Shown: in pieces, positions 47,476-59,198 of the stretch
How positions within the stretch are numbered: the first letter of the stretch is position 1
Layout: each line of letters begins with the position of its first letter
DNA from: Siphonodentalium dalli
Lineage: Eukaryota; Mollusca; Scaphopoda; Gadilida; Siphonodentaliidae
Assembly: GCA_032622095.1 (NCBI GenBank)
Contig: CP136067.1
Location: 82,734,705-82,798,704 of the forward strand
DNA length: 64,000 nucleotides
Direction: 5' to 3'
Translations under genes and position numbers: made by a program
Notes under the pieces: generated by a model
Database searches by the model: none
Told to the model about the DNA's origin: nothing
The model's input: the letters and a program-made list of their open reading frames with translations, nothing else

Positions 47476-47960
47476 TCGCCGATTGCCACGAAACTTATAT
47501 GTAATAATCCCCATGATATAAGGAATCTGATGGTGTGGTTTAAACATGCGAAGAGTGGCGCCGTTCGAGTCAGGGATGCACGGAAGGGGAGAGGGGCACC
47601 AAAATTGACAAACTAAGTTTAGCGCCGAAGGACCATCTAGATGGCACCAAACGATCTACTAGGGGTAACTTTTTACGATAAAGCAAATGGTGCGGATTTT
47701 CTAAAGTGACGCCGTTGTCAGGGGCAGAAAAGGGGGAGGGGTAGAAAAAATGTATGCCGCCGATTGCTACGAAACTTTTATATAATAATTCCCATGATAT
47801 GAGGAATCTATTAGTGTTGTTTAAATATGTCAAACGTGGCGCCATTCGCGTTAGGGATGCAGAGAAGGGGAGAGGGGCACCAAAATTGATAAAACTAATT
47901 TTAGCGCCGATTTCCACCAAATTGATATATATTCTTCTCCATGATCAGGGTCACTAAACT
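47466..47960 (+). repeat. Tandem array of the 'gcaccaaaatt' family, short block
   Basis: Two and a half units at roughly 290-300-bp spacing: 'cgccgattgc.acgaaactt', 'atgata..aggaatct', 'gtttaaa.atg', 'tggcgcc.ttcg.gt.agggatgca' and 'ggggagaggggcaccaaaatt'. The array starts exactly where the LINE coding homology stops. Confidence 0.85.
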
Positions 47961-50519
47961 CGGTCACGTGATGGGTAACGAAACACTCATAACAAATAGC
48001 CAATTCTCGCTTCAGATGCTTATTTCTCGAAAGCAACAAATATTCTTGTTGTGCCATAATAGCGAAAGAAGAACTATATATTTCTTGTGTCCATTGAACA
48101 AAGCCGCTTTTAGAAATATAATCCCGTATAAAGCTGATGCCTCACACAAATTTCAATCTCTTACTTTTCACCCATTTTCGCTCTGGTGGCTTTTATTAAT
48201 AACGCCAACAAATTTATCCCAATTTCACCAGTATGAAGCATCTGAGCTTTATTTAGAGCATTTGTCCATCCGGTATAATAGACAAAAATTGAGAAACATA
48301 TTCTTGCATGATTTTCAAAATATATCTTGCAAATTTGCGCATCTATGCAATATTGGTAACGCTCGGACAACAGACGAGGCACAGTAATATAATATCAACT
48401 AGCTTTATTCATATGGAACAAAGCCGAGAACGCCTACGAGCAATGCACGATTCTACTATCGGACAATATAACAGGGATAGCCTACAAATGGAACAGATAT
48501 ATTTTTACGATCTATTATATCTACTTACAATAGAAACAAAGGAACGAATTCCCCATTATATACAAAAATAATTTGTGAAACATGTCATTATTAGAGCTGT
48601 GGGAAAACAGTATTATAATGCAATCCAAACCTAATTGTGTCCAGAAAAAACTTAATTGTTATGGAGCACAATCGGGACCGATACATGTTTTTCGAGGCAC
48701 TGATTGTTGGTCTTTTTCGGCAAGGGGAGATGGTCAAAGTTGTAATTTCCAATTTCACCTCGCAGATAAAAATTCACAAATGTAAATACTCCATTTGTAC
48801 CCCTCTAGTTGTAGTTATCCACCTAACCCCCCACGTTTCCCAATAGGTGGAAAAGTCCACGTCACAATCGAAACTTTAAGAACATATTCTAATCTATATA
48901 TCTCAAACGACATAATAATATTATACTATAAAGAATGGCGGAAACTCAAACTATCGGTGCAATCTCAACACATATTCGGTCTGAAGTATCTGGCTGCTGC
49001 TGCCTCTTATATCACCACGACCCTACGGTACATTTGACTCCTCACCACATATCAGAGTTACAATTGTTGCACGTTCGTTCACATATACATTCCACACCAT
49101 TTTATTCAATAACAAAATTACCATAGGTCGTTTGTTGAACTTGGTATCTGAACATTTCCCACCAATGATAAATTCAATTCCTGTAATTTCCTCTAGAATT
49201 AGTCTAAAATGCATCCAAGGAACATAAAGTCAAACCTGTCGCTCAACAGAACTAAAAGATGTAAACTAGTATGCATAAAGATCAGGACTGCCATATGCAC
49301 ACATCGCAGAAAGAGATTAAGGGCGTGTATAATTTCACCGCACCCTACACCGATAACGCAGAAAAACACCGACGTCCTAAAAAAAGAGACAAGGGATAGA
49401 TGTTATTGTTAGTATGACGAATATATTGTCTACACCGTCAAAGATATCTGCGGACTCCTAAAAAAGCAAACTAAGTCAAATCTAGGGGGAAACTTGTTCA
49501 ATGATATCATTCGAACTATTTGGCATTCGTAAGTATATCAGAACTTTGATATAATTTTGGACCAAATGAATTTATATTTCGAAACTCTGTAACCAGGTCT
49601 GGCACACCCTGAAATGAATAAGTATAGTTATATTTATCGATAAGAGTTGAATGTGGATATCGCCGTTTCGTGAATTTTATAGAAGGTGCATAACGAACAT
49701 AACGTATTTTACAAAAATGAACCAAACAGCGTCGCAGAAGATGGTACTATGCATGTTTGTTTCTCCGTGCATTTGAATGATTAATCATGGTGCCATATGT
49801 CATGGTAAGGAAGTCAATTAGCACTCGCATTGGTATAGATATTGCAATTGTATTGGGTATAAAATAATATATATTAATTGAAGACCAGTGTCCGAATACG
49901 CTTCTATCAATTAATATTGATTTTATTTCGAATAATTTATTATAAAATGAGATGATTTGATGGGACACTTTATTGTTCTATTTTAGAACGGACCATTCAG
50001 GCCATACCATATAGCGATAGATATCTTTAGGGTGTTCCCATAGCTATGCTCCGAACTTCAAATGACCCAGATTTAATGTTTGTATTGTTTTATTACATAG
50101 TTATAAGCGATAATGAGTCTAATTAACGTTTATTTGTGACAAAATTACACAATACAATTTCTGGTCTCTGTTAACAGTAACCACTGTTGTTCGTTAGCTA
50201 AAAGACCACACGTTTTTAGTCCAGAACATATTCGAAATATAATCAATATTAATCGATAGAATAATTTCTTGACAGGGGTCTTTGATCCATATCTAATATT
50301 TTATACCCCGGTGACTATATAACACATGTTTACACAAAGATAGACCATAGTTAATGTCACTTAGAAAGGCTTAGTTGTGCGATTATTGAATAAAATAAGC
50401 TTGGGCAAAAGGCTGAACAGAATTATATATGGATAACGTTCATTTGCTGCCGTATTGTTGAGATTGCAACATGACTGTGTATAAGCGAGATAACTGAGTC
50501 GCGGCTATATTGAATTCGT

Positions 50520-50677
50520 GCAGCCCCCTCCCCATTCCGCGGTTTAAGTGCTACAGGTCAAAGTTCTGGAGGGGCATTCGATGTATATGGAATCAGGAAT
50601 ATTCCATATAAGTTCCATATATGGAATGCACCTCCAGAACTTTGACCTGTAGCACTTAAACCGCGGAACGGGGGCTG
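50520..50677. repeat. Long hairpin, arms about 70 bp
   Basis: 'Cagccccctccccattccgc' at 50521 is mirrored by 'gcggaacgggggctg' at 50663; 'tgctacaggtcaaagttctg' is mirrored by 'cagaactttgacctgtagca'. 'Atatggaat' repeats in the loop. Confidence 0.9.
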
Positions 50678-50902
50678 GATGAATCCAATATGACAGCGAC
50701 TTGTCAAATTTAACAATACCACTTAAATATAACTATAATAGTTGAACGTAGGATTCGCCAAACCTGATAATACTTTGCCTTATTAATTAGATATGACATT
50801 TTTCTCCAGAACGGCCTGTTATCGAACTATGTGAATATCGCTTCAATTTGCCCTTAAACCGAGTAATATCAGTTTATCACACATCCGAGTAATATAAAGT
50901 TA

Positions 50903-51050
50903 TTATACAATGTTGTGTACAGTATGTGTTTTTCTTGTACGAGTCCAGGTTGTGGTGAAAAGTCATATTGGACGAGACACGCCAATATGACTTTTCACCA
51001 CAACCTGGACGAGTACAAGAAAAACTCATACTGTACACAACATTGTATAA
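50903..51050. repeat. Long hairpin, arms about 68 bp, near-perfect
   Basis: 'Tatacaatgttgtgtacagt' at 50904 is mirrored by 'actgtacacaacattgtata' ending 51049, and 'gtggtgaaaagtcatattgg' by 'ccaatatgacttttcaccac'. The loop is about 10 bases ('acgagacacg'). 'Tccaatatgactttcgggag' also repeats at 51350-51380, so the element has a decayed neighbour. The ORFs here are palindrome artefacts. Confidence 0.92.
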
Positions 51051-51581
51051 TGACATTTTTATTATCCATCTGTATGTTTATCCAAATTTGGGGAATACAA
51101 CTTTTGTGGTTATTTTTGGTATTTGTCGGCACTTAATTCTCTATAAAAGCCTGTATATTGATCATCAGAAAGCATGAATTGGAAAAGTAAACACGGAAGT
51201 GAGAAAAAAAACTCAATGCGGAATTGAAACGTCTGCTAAAATCAATCAGTGTTGCGCGCGCATCACAATTTCACCGATTCATTTCGCAATAGAGTTAATT
51301 CGTGACGTCACGGAGTCCCAATAAAAAGTGATATTGTACAGTCGGGAGTCCAATATGACTTTCGGGAGTCCAATATGACTTTTTCAAGGACTATCACGTG
51401 GCAGCTTTTGCCCAATCGCAAATGGTGTTAGTTAAGGGATGGATAATAATATAGTTTTCACGACATGCGATAATTTATCTACTTCACTACTAAATAACGT
51501 GTAGATATAGATTTGGTGACGTCACTCATATGAAAGAGTTGTCAGTTACTAAGGCACTAAGAGGCAATATAATTCATGATT

Positions 51582-51727
51582 AGGATATTACTTGGTTGGT
51601 TTGATAGTATAGGCTTGATATCAACCATCGATAACCTCATTTCAGTCTTCGGCCTTCGGTCTCAGGCTGATATGAGGTTACCTCGGGATGATATGGGGCC
51701 TAATATCAAACCAACCAAGTAATATCC
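51582..51727. repeat. Hairpin, arms about 65 bp
   Basis: 'Aggatattacttggttggtt' is mirrored by 'aaccaaccaagtaatatcct'; inner arms 'ataacctcat' / 'atgaggtta' and a central 'gtcttcggccttcggtctc'. Confidence 0.9.
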
Positions 51728-52734
51728 TCTAAATAGTCCCTGATGGACAAGCATCGCATTTTTCACGGAGAAGTGTATTATATGTACATCAATAATGTAC
51801 TGATATTTCAGTCTTCTGACATTTGATTATCACTTGGATAGTATCGGTATTATAATTGGAATGAAGCTTTCATCAGATGTACACGCATGTGTACTTCAAA
51901 AGTATAAAAAATAATCCCCATGCAATACATTAAATGGGTATGACTATATGCACACATTTGGGTTCTTTCAGACGCATATATATAGTTATGCATGTTGTTA
52001 ATAATAAACACATCCCTGGGCATATAATCTAGAAATTATATTAAAGAATGATTGTGTAACTTAATAAGATACTTTAATCAGTTAAGTAAAGAACTGTCGA
52101 TCGTTTGATAACATGCATGAGTATGAAACTGGCAACGTTTCGTTCCATTTATTCATTTCCCCACACTTTCCTGAGTAGATTGTTCGTAGGACACCATATG
52201 CACACTTCATTTGAGATTTTGGTAGTGATGACTCTGTAATTGCGACATATATAACCTGTGGAAGATATAAAAATCATTCTCAAGTAAGAAAATAGTCAAC
52301 TCATTATATCCGCTGGCTAAAATGGATCGAAACTGGTGTGAAAATGTGAATATCCGTGTGTGTGGCGTGAGCGTTACCCGCAGTATGGGCGTTACCTTTT
52401 TTATATAACTAGGTTTATGACAAACAATTGTTAACAATTTGCCAACAAGTGCATATTAAAAATATTCCAGAGACATTTTGTTTCTCGTGCACTTTTTAAA
52501 TGAATAGTTTAGCTCCGTTTAGCGACTGTATTGACGATTAAAGTGAAATTGTTTGAGCGCAATCGCAACTTGCTATACGTCGACAATAGGCAAGTTAAAC
52601 TAGTTGAGAAGGCATCACGAAGAACTCGAAACATCTAATGGAAATTTATCTAATTCTTCCATTTTATTTTTTTCCTCCGCCTTCTCTCAGGTGGGTCTAC
52701 TAGTGGTCAATTGAACAACACAGTTATACAGAAC

Positions 52735-54510
52735 TCAGTACTTACTTTGTGGTGATAAATCCGTCGGCCATTTGTACACTAAAAATAGTAACCACGTGAC
52801 CGAGTTTGGTGGCCCTGATGATACAAGGAATCTAATTGTGCGATTTAAAGACTCCAAATTGCTGTCGTTTGGATCAAAGATTGTGAGAGGGGCACTCAAA
52901 TTGATAAGAATGGATTTAGTCGCCGATTGCCACCACACTTATACAATATCATCCCCATGGTATGGGGAGTCTAATGGTGTGGCTTAAATCTGTCAAAAGT
53001 GGCGTCATTCGAGTCAGGGTTGAACTGAAAGGCAGAGGGGCACCAAAATTGATACGCAATAATTTTTGCGCCAATTTCTACCAAAGTAATACGCATTCTT
53101 ATCAGTAATACGAGGAGTATGATCGTGTGATTTAAAGACGCCATGTTGGTGCTGTGTGGGTGAGAGATGGGGGTTAGTGCATGGGCACTAAATTTGATCA
53201 AAATTTGTTTACCAAACTTATCAATAATCATATCCATGATATCAGGAGTCTATTTGTGTGGTTTAAATATGTCAAAAGCTGTCACAAGTGGGGGCATTCG
53301 AGTCAGGATGCATAGAGGGTGAGAGGAACATAAAACAGATGAACAATACGTTTAGCGCTGATTTCCAACAGATTGATACATATTCTCAGTGATATGAGAA
53401 ACCTAATCGTGTGGTTTAGATACGCCAAACTGGTGCCGTTTGGATGAGACATATGGGGGCCCTAAATTTTATACGAATTTGTATACAAAAACTTATACAA
53501 AATCATCCACACGGTATGAGGAGTCTAATGGGGTGGCTTAAAGCTGTCAAAAGTGGCGTCATTCCAGTCAGGGGTGCACTGAAAGGGAGTGGGGCACCAA
53601 CATTGATAAACATAATTTTAGCGCTGATTTCCACCAAATTAATACACATTCTTCTCCAGTATACAAGGAATCTAATTGTTTGATTTAAAGACGCCAAATT
53701 GGTGTCGTTTGGGTGTGAGATTGGGGGGGGGGGGGTAGGCACTAAATTTGATAAGAATTGGTTTAGTCACCGATTGCTACCAAAACTTATACAAAATCAT
53801 CCACATGGTATGAGGAGTCTAAAAACTGTTTAAAATGACGTCATTCGAGTCAGGGGTGCACTGAAAAGGAGAGGGACACCATAATTGATACACAATAATT
53901 TTAGCGCCAATTTCCACCAAATTGATACACATTCTTATCCATGATACGAGGATTCAAATTATGTGATTTAAAGACGCTATATTGCTGCTGTTTGTGTGAG
54001 AGGTTGTGTGGGGTGTGGGGTGTGGGTTGAGCAATACATTTAATATAAACTTTTTTTTAGTTGCCGATTAGCACCAAACATAAATATTTATCTTAATGAT
54101 ATCAGGAGTCTAATTGTGTGGTTTAAAGATGTCAAAAGTGGTGCCATTCGAGACAGGGGTCCACAGAGGGTGAGAGAGACACAAACATGGATACATAATA
54201 TGTTTAGCGCGGATTTCCACCAGACTGATCCATATTCTTACCCGTGATACGAGGAATCTAACCGTGTGGTTTAAATACGCCAAATTGGTGCCGTTTGGGT
54301 GAAAGATATGGGGCCCCTAAATTTGATATGAATTTGTATACTCCCCAATTTTCAACAATTTTATATATAGGGTCGGGCGGGTCTCAACTGATAGAAATAT
54401 GTTTAGTGCCAATTAGCATCAAATTCATACACGTTCTTCTCAAATGATACGAGTAATCAAATCGTGCGAGTTAAAAACGTCACGTTTGGTGCCTAGATAT
54501 ATTTGCAAAT
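52735..54510 (+). repeat. Tandem array, alternating ~150-bp half-units
   Basis: Roughly six units of about 300 bp, each with two related halves: one has 'gatttccaccaaattgatac', 'gtgtgatttaaagacgcca' and 'tggtgccgtttgggtgagag'; the other has 'cgattgccaccaaactta', 'gtgtggcttaaa', 'tcaaaagtggcgtcattcga' and 'ggggcaccaaaattgata'. Edges are more diverged. It matches 47466-47960 and the relic at 7.3 kb. This may be the inner array of a Helitron-like element ending at 55428. Confidence 0.88.
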
Positions 54511-55428
54511 ATATGTCTCTCTGTATGTGTTCAAGATATAACTTCACGGGGTACAATCGAGATGGCACCAAGGCGTTCTAACAGTGGTAACTTTTTTACG
54601 AGGAAGATAATGGTGCATGTTAATATATTAGAATAGCTCATGTTAATATTATAACACAATTGAGTCTACCCCCATAGTTTCCACACAAAAATTACAAGAG
54701 ATATGGAAATGTATAGAAGGCATGTTCAACAATAGTGGTCATAGTCTGCCGTCAAATATAATTTCTTCTGAGATAAAAGTAAACTGAGTCAGTGGCACAT
54801 GACTTTTCAGGATCCACCATACTGACATCTGACACGGTTATATCTGCCCAATATACAGAGGATAACTTTCATGTTTAGTACAGACTCATCGCCTAACATA
54901 ACAACTCAACATCTCGCTCTGTGTCAGGCACATGTAGCTGATATAGTTGCATAGCCACATTTCTTTTTAAACTGAGAACAATTAGCCAGTATATAGCACA
55001 ATGAACAGAGGAGAACCTGGACATTTCTTTAAAACATCTATATCTTCATGGAGATGTGATAACCAGGTGTCCTCAAAATCTTAGTCATACCCACTAGATT
55101 GATTTATACATCTCTATTTAAAACCCAATTGTCGCCTTTTATTTTTGCGAACTAATGTGTTTATGATGTTCATGTTATAACGTCTGAAGTATACGCAGTT
55201 GTAAACAAAAACAATAGTTCTTTATTGGTGGGACGGATTAATCGCGATAAACAAAATGACAATCGCTCCGATCCGACAAGGTGAGCTACAACTTATATTC
55301 CGTGTGTAATTTATGAGAATATGTGTAATGCTTTGAACAAGAGTATCCTCTATTCCCATCATTTATCCACAATATGCAGAGGGTTTCACATCACTTTAAC
55401 CTGGGCAACGCCGGGTAACCCTGCTAGT
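54511..55428 (+). mobile_element. Helitron-like 3' end after the tandem array
   Basis: After the array there are low-complexity transitions ('tctctctgtatgtgttcaag', 'acaatcgagatggcaccaag', also found at 47625-47670) and, at the end, a short stem 'cctgggcaacgccggg' followed by 'taaccctgctagt'. A hairpin about ten bases before CTAGT is the typical Helitron/Helentron 3' end. No Rep-helicase frame is present. Confidence 0.5.
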
Positions 55429-55439
55429 TTATTATATAG

Positions 55440-55576
55440 ACAACGGGGGTGACAGGAAGACAGCCAATCCTGGTCATGTCACTCCCTCACAATAATTACA
55501 CCTGATTTTGTATTTATTGTTTTGTTGTAACCTAATTATTGTGTAAATAAAAACATCTTATCTTATCTTATCAAGA
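55440..55576 (+). mobile_element. Possible LINE/SINE 3' tail with (TCTTA)n
   Basis: 'Ttgttttgttgtaacctaat' then 'tgtgtaaataaaaacatctt' and three ATCTT/TCTTA units. Tail-type microsatellites of this form end many non-LTR elements. No coding part is attached. Confidence 0.4.
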
Positions 55577-55994
55577 ATAATCGAATGCTCGTTTGACTAA
55601 AATAGTTTTAGAATGGCGCATGTACATCTTCCTGCATGCATATCCGGTACCACGTTATTGTCGTGGAATCAATATATGCGCTCAGGAATAATCACATTTA
55701 GGAATTTTGTTGTTGTACAGAAACAGAAAGACATTATTTCTATGGTATACAAATCGAAATTGGTTTTAAAATGAACCATGGATACATTAAAGTAATCTAC
55801 TATTCTCGTGGAAACAACTGAGTAGGCCCTATATATGCGAGTCATGAATCGTCTTGTTGCGATTTCGGGAGCACAAAGTACCAATGCTGTCATTGGTCTA
55901 TGTTCACGCTGTATGAATTTCAACTAGTGTTGTTTGTCCTTGATTCCCATGCATAATCGTCTTGATCAAATTTGTCTCACATGTACATTCACAG

Positions 55995-56057
55995 AAATCT
56001 GGCATGACGTCATACACAAACGACCGGAGAATGTTCGGAACAGTTGCACACTATAAG
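55995..56057 (+). CDS. Receptor guanylate cyclase, exon 9 (kinase-homology domain start)
   Basis: The acceptor is 'cattcacag' and the donor is 'aag/gtaagt'. Residues 426-446 read KSGMTSYTNDRRMFGTVAHY then K. F-x-(T/A)-x-x-x-YKG at the join with the next exon is the first strand of the kinase-homology domain in this family. It is only 63 bp, one of the smallest exons here. Phase 0 both ends. Confidence 0.88.
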
Positions 56058-56682
56058 GTAAGTGCATTTTAGTATAGTGGTACTCCAACATTCCCCAAGA
56101 GATAAGCAGATTGCTTTATTGAAACACAAACTTGCAGCCGGATTTTACTTTACTTTAAACATGTTTTATTGTAAATCCATTTACAATGGGATTGGGGTAC
56201 AAGTTTAGATTACAATGTCCCCGCTCCCAATGCAATCTAATTATGAATTTAACCACGATGACAGAGAATATATACATGATGAGGTTTCATAAATTTGGCC
56301 AACAAAAAATAGAGGAAAGTTTGTATAAAGAGTGTGTGACAGTCCGGTTTTGTGTTTGTACTTTGAAACAAAATTGAGCGATTTTCAAAGTAATTCTATT
56401 ATTTGTTTTATTGCACACCCAATGGCTTATTTGTGCGAAATACAGCAAAATACAGAAGAATTGAAACGTTCAATAAAAAAAGGTGTATTGTTCTTGAACA
56501 ATACAAATCTATTACGTCAACAACGCCACTGGCGACGTCAACTTTAACAGAAAATGTCTTCCCTAAATTATGGGGTATAGTCTATATTAAGCACATGTTT
56601 GTTCAATTAAATACAACAATATCGACCTAAATGTTAGTATGTTACAAGCTGCAATCTTCAGAGTGTGCAATAAACTTAGAAC

Positions 56683-56824
56683 AACACAGTTGTGTGAACA
56701 TGTTAAGGTTATTGCACTCGTTTGTCGTGCCGTGAGGTAAATCTCGAACCTCCGGTTCTCGTTATTACCATCGCGTCACAACAAACTCGTGCAATAACAT
56801 TAACCAGTTAACACACTTGTGTCG
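56683..56824. repeat. Foldback with ~45-bp arms
   Basis: 'Cacagttgtgtgaacatgtt' and 'aaggttattgcactcgtttg' at 56684-56726 are mirrored by 'aaactcgtgcaataacatta' and 'accagttaacacacttgtg'. Confidence 0.8.
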
Positions 56825-57167
56825 TTCTATCTATTTACTCCACCAAGTAGATAATATATTCAGTCATATATATAGTGTTATCGGTAGAAACAAAGATTAG
56901 TTCCGGTATTGTTATGAGAAAATTGTTACACAAAATCGCGCATATAAGGAATTCTATTCGAACATCGGAAGAAATGAAAGGGTGTATAACTACCGAGAAC
57001 CGCGGATTTGGGACCGAACTTGCATTGAAATGATTACAGAGTCCCTCAGACATTATAATCATATTGATGGTATTGTGTTGTATTTCACCTCACCCAGAAA
57101 TGACGCCTTTTGATTGGTTGAGAGAGCTATGTTCTATATTGTGCGGTGTTGTGCTAAATTTAGCAAA

Positions 57168-57300
57168 CAACCATCATAAATATTGCAGGGCTTGGAGGTG
57201 ACTATGTCAAAATAGTGGTCCGAGGGGAGGACTATTCCTCCACCGAGATCCCCTATTTTTGGCATAGTCACCGACACGCCGTGCAATATTTATTATATTT
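57168..57300. repeat. Foldback with ~55-bp imperfect arms
   Basis: 'Aaatattgcagggcttggag' and 'gtgactatgtcaaaatag' at 57178-57218 are mirrored by 'ctatttttggcatagtcac' and 'cgccgtgcaatattta'; a small inner stem 'ggaggaatag'-like closes the loop. Confidence 0.75.
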
Positions 57301-58914
57301 ATCGAACGTTCTTCATGCTGTCCGTGATCCCATATTTAATGTATTTCCATTTCATCGTAGAATGATTTTAGAATTTTCAGTGCGTTTTCTCTCTTCTTGT
57401 TTTTGCTGGTCAAATTATCTTCAATATAAATTGTCTTGCTTCTAACTGTGCAAGTCGTCTTCTTCATGAGTAATTGTTGCCATTTTGACTTATTTCGAAA
57501 GCAATGAAAGAAGTCGTCGTTGTTATCAAACAATGGCGTCAAATCAAAACAAAACAATATTTTTTGTACCGAAAACAAACTGAAGATTCGTTTAGAAAAC
57601 TTAGTAGTGCGAACTTAGAATATTGACAAAAACATCAAAGCGATATTGGGATCAGCGGAGAAAGAAACCTGATACATCGTCACGCCAAACATGGAAAAAC
57701 ATCACACATAACATAAATAATTTGCTTACGATCATTTATTGTGACCTATTGTCGATTACAAAGACATTTCCGACAAAATAAGTGCACGTCGCAGAGTATC
57801 CACCAAGGTGGCTTTCCGCTGAGGTTTATTAATTTTCTGATGTTGCTTAAATCGAAAGATGTTCTAGTGTGGCCTGTGATGACTGAATAAAACCTGCATG
57901 GATACCAGAAATTATTTAAATCGGTTCATACATTTGTATCTCTTCATGTTATCAAGCTGGACAAACCAAAGTGGCGAAAAATTTACGAACTAAGGTTTAT
58001 ATCTCAGACAAAATGATAATGCAAAGAGCGTAATTTTGAAAGCACTCATGTTAGCAAACCTCCAAATCATTTAGATCCGATAACCCATTGCTGAGATATA
58101 TGGGTGAACGGACAAAAATATATACTTTCTACAGCTTTCTAGATAAACAAAAAGGATAACCTCAAACGATGCATCAAAAATTGCACCAACGAAAGAGGTT
58201 TAAGGGCTACTTTGAAAAGTGATATTAACATACCACATATACAACATATATTATCTCTGTAAAATCTATTATTAGTAATTTGATGTGTATACGTCTAGGT
58301 GTTATGTAAACTCTTCAGTATGATTTTCAGACTTTCAAATTACCTCCCCGAAATAGTGGACATGCTAAACATAGATTTCTGGATTTACCAAGCGATAGTG
58401 AGTGTGCTAAATTTAGGAAGCCCACTGTGTGTTGTGGACGAAACTATCGGTAATAGTGAATGTCAAGCAACCAATCACAAGCGTGAGATAAAATATTCTT
58501 GTTTAGTATTGTGCTTAATTTAGCACACCAATATACCAAACTAGCATGAAAAAGCAACGAACAAAGGATACATGCAATCTCTAAAACAGATATACATGTA
58601 AATACATGTGTCCACCAATTAACTAAAGCGTGTACAAATGAAATTAAAACATTACTGTGAAAATTGTTTTCAACGGAACGACGTCAACTTTTCGGCTGCA
58701 CGTTATATTATTAAGGAACATCAACTATATATTTGTGCCTTAAGGGCTGCGGCCCCTGTGTGCGCTTTGCGCATTTGACAGACATATCCTACTATTATAT
58801 ACATATGCTACTTCAATATATCCTCGTACAAAGAGGGTCACCTAAATATTGACATTGCTTTTTTTATTTATTTAATTCAATGTTTTAAAATCAAAATTAT
58901 AACCTCCGCCAGGG

Positions 58915-59000
58915 TAACCCGAGTCACCACACCAAATTTGGTTGAAATCGGTCCAGGGGTCTGGGAGAAAAATCCGGACAGACAGACAGACATGACAATA
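58915..59000 (+). mobile_element. Relic with GACAGACAGACA end
   Basis: 'Gtcaccacaccaaatttggt' then 'tgaaatcggtccaggggtct' and 'ccggacagacagacagac'. This sequence style is common to dispersed animal repeats with Helitron-like or array-bearing ends; here only a short piece is left. Confidence 0.4.
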
Positions 59001-59123
59001 ATATGTCCCAAAAACCTATAATATATTCAAATGACAATTTAGGAAAAATACTTTTTCTTTTTCTTAACGGCGTCAGTTTGCCCAAGTAGGCGGATTCCAA
59101 TTCACCCTGCGTATCTGTTTCAG

Positions 59124-59198
59124 GGCGTGGCGGTTACTGTGACCACAGTCGATAAACACGTTAAGCTTTCAAGACAGGTGTTAACGGAATTGAAGCAG
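59124..59198 (+). CDS. Receptor guanylate cyclase, exon 10 (kinase-homology domain)
   Basis: The acceptor is 'tctgtttcag' and the donor is 'cag/gtgagt'. Residues 447-471 read GVAVTVTTVDKHVKLSRQVL then TELKQ. The motif aligns with the family's YKG-x-x-VAVK-x-(V)...L-(S/T)R-x-V-L-x-EL(K) strand and helix. The residue at the ATP-contact Lys of VA(V/I)K is Thr-451 here. The nearest Lys is 457. Phase 0 both ends. Confidence 0.92.

Larger units (their letters stand above)
44645..55994 (+). other. Intron (11.35 kb) of receptor cyclase gene
   Basis: GT-AG, phase 0. Holds the LINE fragment, two tandem arrays and three long hairpins listed separately. Between about 48.0 and 50.5 kb I see only AT-rich DNA with short frames and a weak MITE relic near 49130-49165 ('aggtcgtttgttgaactt', 'gaacatttcccaccaat'). 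Confidence 0.85.

Noticed and set aside
47941-48387. 148-codon ORF downstream of the LINE
   Set aside because: Low-complexity composition, no known motif, no splice sites in a phase that fits; probably chance in AT-rich DNA.
50915-51177. ORFs with Cys/His content at the hairpin
   Set aside because: Both arms of a palindrome are read through; the pattern is an artefact of the inverse copy.
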